Assembly (NCBI RefSeq): GCF_901709675.1
Contig: NC_051098.1
Location: 13,793,918-13,857,917 of the forward strand
Direction of reading: 5' to 3'
DNA from: Syngnathus acus
Taxonomy: Eukaryota > Chordata > Actinopteri > Syngnathiformes > Syngnathidae
DNA length: 64,000 bases
Positions within the stretch are counted from its first letter, which is position 1; each line of letters opens with the position of its first letter. The position numbers and the translations under genes were made by a program. The notes beneath the pieces are model-generated. The model had not been told where the DNA came from. It saw nothing but the letters and a program-made list of their open reading frames with translations, and searched no databases. This document shows, in pieces, positions 1 through 12,700 of this stretch.

Positions 1-999
1 GGCCGATGGCATGGAGAGGGGGGCGGCTGCAGGAACCCGGCGTGTTGTGGAGTCATGGCGGATGTTGGCTGATCGGATGGCTCTGGTGCACAGGAGGATT
101 GTGGGTAGATGGATATGTCAAGAGGACGGACGGACGGACCCTTCTGCGCAACGGGGCCGGTCGACACCCCCCCCCCCCCCCGCAACCAGACCACCTCCAC
201 TTACCTGTGGTCACATGACTAAAAATGCGACTTTGCTTCAATGGTTTATTGGACCATGTACAAATCAACAAAACTTGACAGCTTTGCATGGTCACAGAAT
301 AGCATTCATTGGTCCACGAGCGGTCGCTGGACGGACGTCACAGAAAAGGGTACCTTCATCATCATCATCATCATCATCGTCCAGCCCCCACAGTTTCATT
401 GCACACTCTCACAGTCACATGCAATGGTTTGAAGACAAAAAAAGTACATGAGCTCACGTCACAGACAAAAGTAAGCGGAAAAGTTCAATGTAGGTCGACA
501 AAGAAGCGTCCGCTCGCTTCCTCTGTCGCTTGACATTCTTTCCACAGCGTTGTTGGTCTCGTTTTGGGTTGTAAACATTAAGTTAGTAGTGTCTCTCTCG
601 CTCTCCCTGCGGAGAAACGATGCTATCAATTGACGGCTGGTTCTGACAAAAGGGCGGACTGGTCTTTGGGCTCGGTCGGGAGGAGACGCGCTAAAATTTC
701 TTTTCAAGAACTACGACAACACCCTGAGAATCGGCAGCACGCCTCTGACTTCGTCTTCCTTCCTCCGGGCCTCTACCGGCGGCTGGTTGCCGTGCAACTG
801 ACTCCGCTGTAGTTGGCATGGAAACGGGTTAAGATGGACCTCGTAGCGCCACGTACGCCAATATGAACTCTAGAGTAGTCTGCAGCTCCGGGGGAGGACA
901 GCGCCGAACCCTGACACCTTTCCACCAAGCAGTTTAGTTTGTTCTGCATCTTGTAGGCGGGATCGCCTTACGTAAGTCCTCCTACGCAAGTCATGGCGA

Positions 1000-1180
1000 G
1001 GAGTGCATTTTGAGCAGGGTAGCCTCGACTTCCCTGTTCGAGGCAACCTCCTGAGGTATTTCCAGGCTGGCTGAAAGACAAAAATTCCCTCCAGTGAGTC
1101 TTCTCCTGACAGGAGATGCCCATGAATAGCTCACCAGGGAGACAACATCACTAATAAAGCCTGATCCAGATGACCGAGGC
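1000..1180 (-). mobile_element. Decayed 3' end of an L2/Rex-type non-LTR retrotransposon
   Basis: Read on the minus strand, this stretch follows the C-terminal reverse-transcriptase coding tail that is very common in percomorph genomes. Recognisable pieces in order are TCTCCCTGGTGAG, GGAGAAGACTCACTGGAGGG, CAGCCAGCCTGG and AGGGAAGTCGAGGC. The copy is heavily diverged and has no open frame. Assignment comes from remembered fish LINE tails, so the exact clade (L2, Rex or Maui-like) is uncertain. A second short plus-strand piece with CTGGAGGGACC at about 1190-1230 may be another scrap of the same family. Confidence 0.55.
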
Positions 1181-1644
1181 CCAAAGCCCCTGGAGGGACC
1201 TTGTAGCAGTTACTTGGAATAGCTGATCTAACCTAATTGGCTCTTACTCCTTACCCTGATCACAGATCCATGATCCATATTTCCCTCACTTATAAGAACT
1301 TGAGATGCTCATGTATCGTTTGGTCCCGTTAAAATGAATTGTGCTGCCATTGCTTTGCCAGCTGTCTTTGTTGTTTTTTGTCGCGTGTTCAAGCTAACGT
1401 GCTAGCATAAACCAAACAACCGTATCGACTTTGGTTCAGAGTACCAAATTTGGTTCTGGGACATGTCTAGCTTGTTGTACGACACTGCTTAGTGGAAAGT
1501 TTGTCAGAATGTTGCAGTATATAATCTGGAGGTTAGTTTGCTGCAACTGAAGTTTTGAAAGGCAATATATCCCAGCAATTGTTGTCCTTTTAGACTGAGC
1601 AAGTTATTGTCTTCATAAGGAAATACACAGGTCCAACTTTGTGT

Positions 1645-1880
1645 CGATGGAGCTGATTGTTGAACATGATTTTTGTCTTTGAAAGAACATGCATGAGCCG
1701 ATTGTTGTCCTTAAAGGGACATTCATGGAAGTCGATTGTTGCCCTATATACGACGGAATTTTCATAGAGGGGATTACTGAAAGGGATGTAAACGAAATTG
1801 CTTTTTGTCCTTCAACGATTATTGTCCTTAAGTGGACATACATTGAGCCGATTGTTGTCCTGTAAAGGGCTGTTTTCTTC
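1645..1880. repeat. Diverged tandem repeat with unit core CGATTGTTGTCC
   Basis: The core GCCGATTGTTGTCCTTAAAG, or close variants, recurs about five times, beginning near 1650, 1697, 1731, 1815 and 1847. It is usually followed by GGACATTCAT or GGACATACAT. Spacing is irregular and copies differ by several bases, so this is an old minisatellite. No protein match is seen. Confidence 0.6.
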
Positions 1881-3379
1881 CCCAGGCCTGCAGACGCGTG
1901 AGCGCATATGGTGCCACTAGTAGTACAGTAGTATGTTATCAATGGAGAACATCATATGGTGCGCAGCAGCAGCAGCAGCAGTGGAGGAGGACAGTGATTG
2001 GTTGATTTTGGTTTGGTCAGGTGACTTTGAAAGGTGGTGCGGCTGTGGTGGTTGATTGGTGGTGAGTGGAGGGTTTCGGGGGCGGGGTTATGGACAGTCA
2101 GCTGAGTCAGATCACATGATGGTCACATGGTTGGCAGCTATAACGATGTCAGGAGCTTCCATGAGGGGATATGGAAGCCTGACTGGTTTTAGCTTGTTGG
2201 TGGACACTGGACACAAAACAAACCCCATCCCACCCTCAGCCATTCATCCGTCCATCCAACCTGTCCTACAAACAAACACACGCAGGCACGCTCAGCCCCT
2301 GATGTGTTAAAGTGTGATGATGCAGAGTGTGGTGGAAGGTGAAGAATAAGACAACAGAAGACAGGTGATGCTAAAATGAACATTTATAATGACTGCTGTT
2401 GCTGTGGCAAAATAAGAATCTTAGAAAATGACCTCATATATCATATAATAATAGTAGTAGTTATTATTAATATTCTTATTATTAGCACTAGATGGCCTTC
2501 ACTTCACTGGTAATCCACAAGTCAACAAACACAAACTCACTATGTTGTTTTTCTTTTTTTTTGTCTCTTTACAAACACAATGCTACAGTTACATTTAATA
2601 TTCAATACTCTTTTTTTTTCTTTTCTTTTTTTTTTACGTCAGCTCATCAACGGTGTTAAAAAGCAACACTACTTGGATACTAAAAAACAAAAAAATATTT
2701 TCTCTTCTTCCAGTCGTTCCCTTTTGACTCTTTTTTTTTTTTTTTTTTTTTTTAATGAGTTAGGAAATAAATAGCTCGTGTGTGTTTGGAAATGGGGCGA
2801 CGGGCAGCATAAAATCAGGGGGGTGGAAGTCAGAGAGAGCCATGCGGTGAAATGAACAATTATTGTCACTGTGGTGTTATTAATACTTTTGATCATGTGA
2901 TGACGTGGAGGAAGAGGATATGTGCTGATGGCTGGCTGGAAACCCGACTGTATTGCACAAAGTTAGCAGCGCCGCGAGCCAGCAAAAAAACTAAACGAGT
3001 GAAGTGATATGTCTTACGAGGGGGCGGGGGGGGGGGGGGGACTTCATAAACGGAGGGGGCGGTACAGCAGCTACGACAAACACGACTAACAAGAGTACAG
3101 CTAAAGTCTTTATGCTGCCCCACCCTGTACAAAGAAAGTTTATTTACAATGACAACAAAAAGGGTGAAGAAACAACTTTTTTTTTGTATGATTAAATTCC
3201 CTTTTTTGTTCCCCCCCCCTTTTTTTTTTCTTTTTTTCTGTCCCCGATGATGAGCCAAAAAAATACGGAGCCTCGGACATGAAATGGAGAGCAAATGTTT
3301 TAATTGTAGCCGCAATGCCGATATGACCAGGACACAAAACGCTAATATATGGTGTATATATAATGTGCGCGCAAGATAC

Positions 3380-3605
3380 AAATTTATTAAATCAGTATTT
3401 TAGTGGTCACAATTTTGTATTTTGTGACTTTAAATTAGTATGTCGTGTTCGCAAAATATTAATATGTGCCCACAACCGTGCACAAAATGAAAAATACTTA
3501 GCAAATTAGTATTGAGTGGCCACAATTTTGTAATTTGTGGCTACAATTGAATATTTTGTGACCACAATTTGTTTTTTGTGGCCACAAATTAGCTTTTTGT
3601 TTTGG
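3380..3605. repeat. Diverged tandem repeat with a near-palindromic unit (TGTGGCCACAA)
   Basis: The words GTGGTCACAATTTTGTA, GTGGCCACAATTTTGTAA, GTGACCACAATTTG and GTGGCCACAAATTAG recur at spacings of roughly 25-40 bp, alternating with TTTTGTG and CACAA. The core GTGGCCAC is its own reverse complement, so the tract reads similarly on both strands and could fold into short hairpins. Confidence 0.6.
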
Positions 3606-6239
3606 CCCCTGTAGCTAGCAGCAATCAATTATTTTCACCATGTCCATGTCTGGGGGCTGCCGCAACAAAAAAACAAAAGAAATAAAAAACAAAACAAAAA
3701 GTCATATCAGCGAGCATTGCACAGTCTCACAGAGGTTTTTTTTTTCTTTTGGACTTATGGAATGGAGAGTTATTGTCCCGACAGCTGGAGATGAACACAG
3801 GAGGAGGCAGAGGAGGAGGAAGAGGAGGAGGAAGATCAATAATAAAGTTCATGAGCGAGCGAGCGAGCAAGGGGTGGTGGCGTGGTGGAGAAGAGGAGGG
3901 GGGTGAAAATCAGCTCCAAAGTCTTTGTCGTTAGAAAAAATGGGGGAGTTTTCAAACTTTTTTTTTTTTTCAACAAATGGAGCGAAAGAGAAGACAGAGA
4001 GAAAGGGTGAGGAAGGGGTGACAGGTGCCCCCTGACACTATGGCACACGATCAATGAGGAGCTCCACAGCTGAAGAACAGCATGACAAGAGTTAGGAAGC
4101 AGCTGGCGGGGATGGGTGGCTCCTCGGACGGACCTGGGCCGGGGACGGACGCACGGACGAACGGAGGGTAGGGAGGGTTAATCCTGCTGGAGGAGGAGGG
4201 AGTGGGGGGGGGGGTGGCGGTGGTTGTGGTGTCGTCATGTGATGGAAGGGGGGTGGGGGCGGTGCATGCTGACTTCACGGGCTGTCCCGATACGAGAGAG
4301 ACGCGAAGGTCGGAATGATCGGTGGCACCCTTTTTTTGGGGGGGGGGGGGGGCATCCTCAGGAAGTTTGGCACTGGTAACGGAGAGAGGAGCAAGAGGAG
4401 CAACGTGTGTGTGTGTGTTGTGGGCAGTGAATGCACAAAAAAAAAAGAGGTCATGAATGAAGTCCCTTTCACACCAACTTTTCACCCGCGACACACAATG
4501 GAGGGCCGAAGTCTACCTGCACATTTGCGAGTCAACAATGCTAACAAAAGCAGCAAAATCCAAATCATGAATCTTCACTTTCTCACTGCTAATCAAAGCC
4601 AGATTTTTCCCCAGCTCACTCCGCTGTGTGAAGGTTCCCGATACGGAATGAGAGGTTGAAGTCAAGCCCCCAAATTTTGCCGGAATGCTTCCTTTGTGTA
4701 AGAGGACAGTGGAAAGTTGAGAGCAAGGAAATTGTTGACGAAATGACCAATTTTTTGTGAAAGTTTTGTGTGAAAAGGGCTTGGTGTCTGTTTTGGGAGT
4801 AAACAGGCTACACACACACAAAAATGGCAATTTGTCAGTTAGTGAAACACAAACGAGCAAAGTAAACCACAGAAGAAGAAAAAACAGGAAACAGTGATAT
4901 GACAAATGCAGTCGACACTTGCTGGTGTTTCAAAGTGGTAGTTTTGAGAGGGGTGATTGGTGGCAAGTTTTTTTTGGGGTGGGAGGGGCTTGTGGGTTTG
5001 ACCAGGGTCCCATAATATGCGTGGTAAGAGTAGAAAGTAGTAAAAGGTCTTTTTTTTTTTCATGGAAACGTCGCAAACATCTAGTTAGCATATTAGCATG
5101 CTAGCGATAAGGTGACTGTTGCTGGCCGCTCACAAGAGCGGTGGTGAAAAAATGGCGTGAAAAAGAGCGATTAGACCGAGCATGCACGACACAAACTGTA
5201 GTAAACGCTCCCCGATTCCCCAGCTTGGCCCCTGGCCACACGAAAACTAGTGCAAATGTCTTTTTTTTGTTCGAATTTGAGAGGAAAGGGATGCTTCATC
5301 GTAACTTAAATACTGCTTTGAGTTTGTTTTAGGCAGATTTATCAAGAAATTAATCAAATACTGATCTACGTTAAAAAAAACATCAAAAAGTGAAACGGCA
5401 CGGAGCGTGTGCAGGGACGCACTGGTGGGCCGAGCTCGAAGTAGACGTTAGCATCCATGTTAGCGACGTAAAAAAATAGCAGTGATTTGGGACTTTTTGG
5501 GGTTTGTTCTCGGGGGTTTGTTCGATGTTTTTGTTGATAATGAACGACACAAAGTCTAAAGTGTTTTTTTTTTCCATTTTTTTGTTGTCCATACTTAACG
5601 TCATGCAATATACACGTGCAAAAAGTTTAACATCGAGTCCCACAAAATACATCTTCACTAGAAAAGGGTTTAAGAATGCGATGGAGTCACATTATTTTTC
5701 CTCTCCATATTCCAGCATGGTAACGCTAAGCTATCGCTCTGTTTTATTTATTCCCTCAACCGTTGCATTTGTGAAGCGTCCAGGCTAACACTGATGAAGT
5801 GCTTCCCCGCTTTTGATAGAAACGATTTAGAATATGCGTCATTCATTTGGCACTTTTTCACATTTTTCCTGGTATAAAAAGTACTGTACGTCTGCGATAT
5901 CAAATCAAAAAAAAATTTGGCACAGCTTTGAGAAGGACTTATTTTTTCTTGAAACTTGCGCTCGATATGTTTTTTTTTTGTATGTTTTTCAGTTAGCATT
6001 TCTTAGTAGCAGCATTTCCCCACCAACACAAAAACAAAGAAACAACCAAACTACGATCAGTCGGGAAAATAGCGTCGCGACGGCAAAACGGACGGGACGA
6101 GACAACACGTATCGCTTCATCAAATCAAATGAAGGGGCAGAAGGAGGTTAGACGCACAACACTGCCCCCGCAGGAAGTCCGCAATGCTGCATGCAAACCT
6201 GCTAAAATACTCAGCTAGTCACCACTCAGCCGAGATGTC

Positions 6240-6640
6240 TTCGATATCGTGAACCCGCAAAAATCCGCAAATGGCTGCCCTCACCCCTTCCCAAAATCGT
6301 TATAATTGACTCAAAATGCCACAAGTGGAGAAAGACCTGGTTCTGTCTAACTTGCTTCGATTCTTGACACCTAGACAGCAACAAAGCACTAGTTGTGTGC
6401 AAATAAAACTCCTAAATGCACTTCAACATAGCTCCTTAAAATCAATATGCCACAAGACGGCAGCAGTGCCTAAATGAAATTCCTCAGCCCATTTCAGCGT
6501 AGTTCCTAGACAGCATATGGCGCCCAAGTAATAGTTTTATTGCTTTGGGCTGAGCGCAAAAACAGTTCATAACAGAAGATAGGGGAAAAAAATCTGCAGA
6601 TTCCCTAATCCGCCAATATGCAGGGGTTCACCGTTGTCCT
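6240..6640. mobile_element. MITE-like dispersed repeat with terminal inverted repeats (GTGAACCC...)
   Basis: The left end carries GTGAACCCGCAAAAATCCGC and the right end, read on the minus strand, carries GTGAACCCCTGCATATTGGC. These imperfect inverted termini enclose about 390 bp of noncoding sequence. Similar end words are common in teleost nonautonomous DNA transposons. No transposase frame is present. A small relic with related words (CAACCCTCGATGTTCGCGG) lies upstream of rnf168 near 60827. Confidence 0.5.
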
Positions 6641-7093
6641 ACAACAAGCTAGTGGAACGGTCCCATGGTCGCCATGACAACAACTACCAGAAGAAGAGTG
6701 GGACCTCCTGCTTGACTCATCAAAGATCCTCAGCAGCAGCAGAAGAAGAAGAAGAAGACGACGAGAAGAGGAGGCATGCATCATGGCCGCCGCCCGTGGA
6801 GCGATGTGGTAGGGGCACGTGGGTGGGCGGCGTCGGGATGGGGGGGGGGGTGTTTTGGGGGGAGTGCGTGAAGATGGAGTTAAAGATGGAGTAAAGAAGC
6901 CTCCTTACCAGACAGCCTCGCCGGCTGGCCCAGCGGCGCCTCCGAAAGACAAACTAAGGAAGAGGAAGGAGAGGAATCCCCACTCGGGCACGGTCGCCGG
7001 GGTGAATGACTCCAACGCACCCCCGCTGCTGACTTTTTACATTCACTTCAATGAGACCTTTTTCGATTGTTTGTAAACAATTAGCGCCAGGGG

Positions 7094-7568
7094 ACTTCCG
7101 GGTGGCAGAAAAGCGGGCGACTGACTTGAAATGAAAACCATCTGAAATTATCCTCGCGAGGGTCACGGGCATGAGGAAAAACTATTGAAAGGTTTTTGTT
7201 TTTTTAAATCCAGAAGTTTTGAATATTGGTTAAATGGAGCTAATGTTGTCTTTGAGTCATTTAGCAAAACGGCTAGTATGCTAGCTAGTATGTGTGATGC
7301 CATTTTGAGAAAAGATGACACACTTCATGTAATAAAAGCAACAAAAAAACGCTGATAACCTAACCGGTCGGGTAAAACGAAGCTTTTTCACAACGGTGTC
7401 AACCCAGCTCATGTTCGAGAACAATTTGGTGATTCCCGCTTAACATGGAGCTGATGTCGAATTTTGCTGTTTAATCAGCAAGTCAAGCAATAATTATTTG
7501 ATATGTCTTAATTTCGAGCCATTGACGTGGTTTCATTCAATCCTATCCGTCCTTTGCCACCCGGAAGT
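7094..7568. mobile_element. Probable 475-bp nonautonomous inverted-repeat element
   Basis: A 14-bp word, ACTTCCGGGTGGCA, starts at 7094 and its exact reverse complement ends at 7568. Similarity continues inward for about 40 bp: both arms go on with an AAAG/CGG-rich stretch and then GAAATGAAAACC on the left and GAATGAAACC on the right. The interior has no coding potential. No convincing target-site duplication is seen, so the true borders may differ by some bases. Confidence 0.55.
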
Positions 7569-8682
7569 ACGTGTGACGTCATGGGGAAATGTTCTATTGT
7601 TTTAGGGAAAGTGCCCCCCCCCCCTTCCTGGCTCCCACCAGACGTTCCGTCTTTTCCCCAAGGAACCTCCGCCGATTGACGCCCGGCTCTCCATATGCCT
7701 TCCGATCCGGAATATTCATACTGTGTATAATAATTGATATTTCATATTCGCTAGTGTTCCCTGCCATACAAAAAGTCGTCCAGTTGCGTCCCCTCGCTTC
7801 ACAGTGCATTAAGACAACAATTCAGTGTACTCCGACCGTAAAAAAACAGACAAAAAAAAAAAACAGCACAAAAGAACGCACAAACAGAGCACGCCAGTAA
7901 CCGCTGCCACCTTCGCCGCCTGTTTTTCAGTAGTTAGTCCCCAAGTGCTTTTTAGCCAACAAGGACTCCATTTTATGGTTTAGCGAGCGCCAGGGAGGAT
8001 AAGCCGGGTCAAGATAAGGGGGGGGGATGCTAACGAGCAGACCCCTAACATAGGCGGCGCCCCCTCCCCCCGGCTTAAATAAGACATATATTACACTATG
8101 TGGCGTTAGCATTCATCTGCAGTCCAAAAACATTAAATTAAAACATTTACATTCAACTCCTCTGATAAGAATAAATAGCGATGATGTCATCACGCCGCGC
8201 AGCACAGTTTCGCTCGCTACGTGAGGTCATCAATGTGGGACGGAGGATTTGGGGCAGGGGTGGGGCTGAGATTCGAGGTTAGGGGGCGGGTGCATTTGTT
8301 CTGCCGTACGCACACCTGTGCAGTCACGGAACCCTCACGAGGGGGGAGGGAAGGGGAGGGGCAAACTGAAACCCTGCAGGAGGTGGGTGGGGAGGCTGGG
8401 GCGGCTCCCCTCCCCTCCCCTACTTCCTGTCATTCAGCGTGTCCACAGTACGCAAACAAAACAAACATCTTAATTTACGCAACAAAAAGGAATAAAAAGT
8501 CCGTAAAGACGTTAAGTAATAAAACTTATTTACATTTTACATGTTTGTTTTTTTTTCGTCATCCCAGCACTTTTTTTTCGAGGGGGTAATACTGAGAAGA
8601 CGACCCAGAGGGGTTGAAAAGGACAAAAGAAAAACGCTCTCCTCTCCTCTTCCCTCTCGCGATTCCTTGTGGGCATGGTGGG

Positions 8683-9705
8683 TTAGCCCACCTTCTGGGG
8701 ATTGGTGGCACGCACCCCCTGCTCGTAGGTGATCCTCTGGCTGATCAGGTACTGCGCCGCCTGCGTGGCCGCCTGCGATCCCGTGATGGTCACCTTCCTG
8801 TTCCGGGTTCCCGGAATGAACTCGCCCTTCTTGGAGATCTGGATGCGAGCGCCGGTCAGCTCCTGGTACTCCACTAGCGTCTTGCCGCCCTTGCCCAGGA
8901 TGGCGCCCACCAGGTTCTCCGGCACGGCGATCTCCACCACCTCCTTGGCGCCTTCCGCCAGCTTCTCGGTGGCTAGCAGTGAGGACGCCATCAGGGGCGA
9001 GGTGGCGCTCAGGTACCCGTTGGTGGCCCCGGTGGCGGCGGCCAGCGAGCCCAAGGAGAAGCCTCCCAATCCCGCGGCCTGGTGGGCGGCGCTCGTGGAC
9101 GCGTCGCTGGCGTAGGATGCCAGCAAGTTGGCGGCGGCGGCAGCCGCGGGGTTAGCGTTAGCCGCCACGGCAGCCAGTACCCCCGAGGCGGCGGCCGGGT
9201 TGAGCCCCAGCCCGAGAGAGTTGGTATTGTAGCCGTAGCTGGCCAGTGTGTTGAGGGCGGACGTGATGGTGAGCAGGTCGTTACCCGACAGGCTGGACAT
9301 GGTCGTGGGGAATGCGCCCACCCCGGCCAGACCCGCTTGGCCGAGGAGCGAGGAGGCCGTAGCCGCCGCCGCAGCGGCCGCCGCCGGCATGACCTCCGCC
9401 GAGTTGGCGTACGGCGAGCCGGTGGGGTTGGAGTTGGCCACGGGCCCGGTGATGTTGGAGTAGGAAATGTTGAGGCAGGACGAGCTCTGCGGGTCCTCTT
9501 GGATCTTCTGCACGATGATCTCCACCGCCTTGCGGTTCTGCTCAGGCTCGCCGCTGATGGTGACCACGCGCTCCTGCAGGTTGATCCCTTCCGGCTTCTG
9601 CGACAGCTGCACCCAAGCGCCCGACTGCTCCATCACCGCCTTGACGGTGGCGCCGCCCTTGCCGATGATCAGGCCCGCCGTGCTGTTGGGCACGATTAGC
9701 TTGGC
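8683..9705 (-). CDS. nova2: nova2 coding exon 4 (KH2, Ala-rich linker, KH3, stop)
   Basis: Opens in phase 0 after a CAG acceptor with the residues AKLIVPNS and stays open for 340 codons to a TAA at 8683-8685. It holds KH2 near the start, a long Ala/Asn/Leu-rich linker with polyalanine runs, and KH3 ([14 protein letters not shown]) near the end. The frame is intact over the whole 1023 bp, in contrast to exon 3. High GC and the absence of stops also create long antisense and shadow frames here, which are not genes. Confidence 0.95.
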   Translation of the reverse strand, partial: AKLIVPNSTAGLIIGKGGATVKAVMEQSGAWVQLSQKPEGINLQERVVTISGEPEQNRKAVEIIVQKIQEDPQSSSCLNISYSNITGPVANSNPTGSPYANSAEVMPAAAAAAAATASSLLGQAGLAGVGAFPTTMSSLSGNDLLTITSALNTLASYGYNTNSLGLGLNPAAASGVLAAVAANANPAAAAAANLLASYASDASTSAAHQAAGLGGFSLGSLAAATGATNGYLSATSPLMASSLLATEKLAEGAKEVVEIAVPENLVGAILGKGGKTLVEYQELTGARIQISKKGEFIPGTRNRKVTITGSQAATQAAQYLISQRITYEQGVRATNPQKVG

Positions 9706-12700
9706 CTGCCAAACGGGACCACAAGCGCACGTTACACATTTGACATACTGAAGGATTGCGCATGCAAAAACGGACTGGGTTGTTCACGCAAACAAATAAT
9801 GTGGCTGGTACGCTTCATTGTGCGCATTCTCTAATTTCTTAAAGATGGCGTGACCTCAAATAAGCCTCCCGCCGGACGTGAAGTTAACATTTGGATGCAA
9901 CGAGAGAGAGAGAGAGAGAGTGCACGGAGGAGATGTGGAGGACGGTGCAGCGTCGCCACGGCAACAAGGTAAAAAACAAAACACTCACGATAGAGAGCGG
10001 AGGACACCGTTGAGTTGAGAGAAGGGGATTGTAAAAAGCTGCTTCACCGCAAAAACAAGACTCAGTGGGTCACTGTTGCCATGGAAACAGCTCCGCTACC
10101 GTATTGAGATGAGAGGCAAGTGAAAGGCAGCCAGTGCGCACAAACACAGTTTAGTGGAGTTAATTGGAAAGAAAAAGAAATCTTTTATGAGGATACCTTT
10201 TCTTTTTTTTTTCTTTTTTTTTTTTTAAACACAAATGTGGGCAAATAGTAAATTTTGGGCGGGGGGGGACTGGCCAGCTTTTACGACTAGTCTAGTTTCT
10301 TTTTTCTTTCTGAAATGTGAGTTGTAAAGTGAGCGCATTGTGCCCGACATGAGTGTGGGTGGCTGAATGGAAACTTTTACAATGAACAACTTCAGCTTTG
10401 AAGTGAGTGAAAAGATGCAGTGCAAATGAAAAGACTTTTGGCCTTGGAGGAGGAGGAGGGGGGATGTCTTTAGTGAGGAGAAACGGGGAGGACAAACTAG
10501 TGACACCTAGTGGAGAAAGTGGAACAAAAGCTTAGATTTGACCTTCAGTGTTTTGTAAACGAGCGAGTAAAAGAGAAAAAAAAAACCTATTAAAACAAAA
10601 AGTAACAGGCACTGAGGGAGGTAGTCGAAAAGATTGTACCCATCAGCTTTTTCCTCCCACGCACACAGAGGAGAAGAAGAAGTCGTGGGAGTAGAAACAG
10701 AAAGCCACGTCTGCTAACGATCGATCGCTCGCTTCTACCATCTTTTTAGTCGGTCGCATGGCCTCCTGCACTAATGAGCTCCCCCTTTTTCTCGCACGTT
10801 TACATCATCCTCATTTTTCCCACGACTGCAGTTGCGTTTATTATTCATGGTAACTAAATTAAGCAATTATCTAATTACGTGATTTTAAAAATCAAGTACA
10901 TCTTAGGCGGGAAAGCATCTTAATTAATGCGACAAATTTTACAAGACTCAAATTTGCCAGAAAATGCTACAATATTTTTAGATCTGTCTCAAACAAAAGC
11001 ACAAGTCGACAAATTTAACATGAGGGTGACATTTTGTGGACTTCCTACCGGGAGAGGCAATAACAGGAAGTAGGAAACAGGTGTCCACGGCTGAGGTCAA
11101 AGGTGACAGGAAATGGACACAGGAAGTGACTAGACTGCGGTCAAGTTTGTGTGCTTGTGTGCATGTCTAAGATTTCACAGCCCTAAATAGTCACCATGAA
11201 AAGGAGCTAGTTGTTCTTTTAGTTTTCGAGAACTTACACGGAACATATTATGGAAACTAGCAAGTGTGAAATTAAACAACAGAGTCAATCTTTAGTTATT
11301 TGACGCTTACTGAAAAAAATTCTTATTTACATAATTCCCCCCCGCACACAAATGTTACTCAGCCAGGGACTTGGTAACTATCTTTAACTTGGAATGGAGG
11401 GAGAAGCCTCGTGTCACTCTGCGTACTATTTATACACACACAGACACACTCACACGAATAATAGAGTGTTGAGTCTATTTGAAGGGGTGGCTAATGTTTC
11501 TCTTCGTTCATATCGATGGCGGCGAGACAAGAGCGACAAAAGGGAACGCGATGTTGTGATGATTGATAGGCGGCGACCGCTCTTGTTAGCCAACAGCCGC
11601 CACTGTGACCAGCAGCTGGTGTTAATCGAGATGATTTACGAAGTACAGAAATTCTTTGACTTACCCTCGACAAATTGTTGACGCGCGGGTATATTTTTTG
11701 TATTTGTGGTTACCGAATTGTTTGTGCCTTTTTGTTTCTTGTTTCTATTTTTTTGTGTTGTTTACTTGTATGTATATTGTGTACTATGTCTTGTCACCGT
11801 GGGATAGTGGGAACGTAATTTCGATTTCTTTGTGTGTCTTGGCATGTGAAGAAATTGACAATAAAGCAGACTTTGACTTTTACCGGTTAGCATGTAGCGC
11901 GCTGTTTCTTGGATTAGTCTTGTTGAACGATCAACAAAACAAAACTGAGATGTGCCGAGTCCACGTTTGTGAGGCTTTATGAGGACATTCGAATTAGCAA
12001 ACGGTGACTTTGGCGTGATCATCCCCTGAGGGAGTATCAGAGTATCTACAGGACTCCATTAACATCACAAGAAGGTGGCCTAGATTGTTTTAATTGCGGT
12101 TAGCATCATTAGCCTCTAACTGCTAAACCAGCTTTTTAATTAATCGCATGCTGCTTGCGTGAGTGTGTGTTTTCCCTTGGCGGAACATCATCTGTCAATA
12201 GACACTATCACTGCCAGACTCGACGAGGCCGCTATCATGAAGAGAGAGAAGAGCGGGCTAAGGCCAACTTAGCGATCTATGAGACTAATTGCTGCTAACT
12301 TGAGCAGGGGCAATGTTTGGTGTGCCTGTGTGTCGTTTTCCTGCCTCACGCCAACTCTCCAACTTTAGGTCACCTTCCTATTCCTGTTTCCGGTCCCTAC
12401 TTTCGCGCCAGACTTTAGGTTGAAGTTTTGATGGCTTGCTAACGCCCTCCACACTCTACCTGTTTGATGCGGTCCAGGGTTGACCGTGGTCTGGGGCTGT
12501 AGATGCTGACGGTTCCGACTTCTGGCTGCTTTGCGGCATCTCTCGTACTTTCTCTGCGATGAAGTCGTGGACGCCGTTGAGCGCCTCCACCGTGCCCTGA
12601 ACCAGACATACCCGCTCTGTGGTGCCTGCACACATCAATAAAACAAATGCATGATCATTATTAGCTTTGTTTTCATGGGAAATTGGTTCGAGGTTTCAGT

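Larger units (their letters stand above)
1..8682. other. 3' flank of nova2: probable long 3' UTR plus intergenic DNA
   Basis: No open frame here resembles a known protein, and the short ORFs sit in simple repeats or transposon debris. The part nearest 8682 is presumably 3' UTR of the minus-strand nova2 gene; NOVA transcripts are known for long 3' UTRs. TTTATT (AATAAA on the minus strand) occurs at 3139-3144 and about 5744, but I cannot say which polyadenylation site is used. Contents include an old LINE tail, two inverted-repeat elements, two diverged minisatellites, poly-G/C tracts and a T-run of about 22 near 2731-2752. An unrelated gene end at the far left cannot be excluded. Confidence 0.5.

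Noticed and set aside
9082-9699. 205-codon plus-strand frame
   Set aside because: Antisense shadow of nova2 exon 4, open only because the exon is GC-rich.
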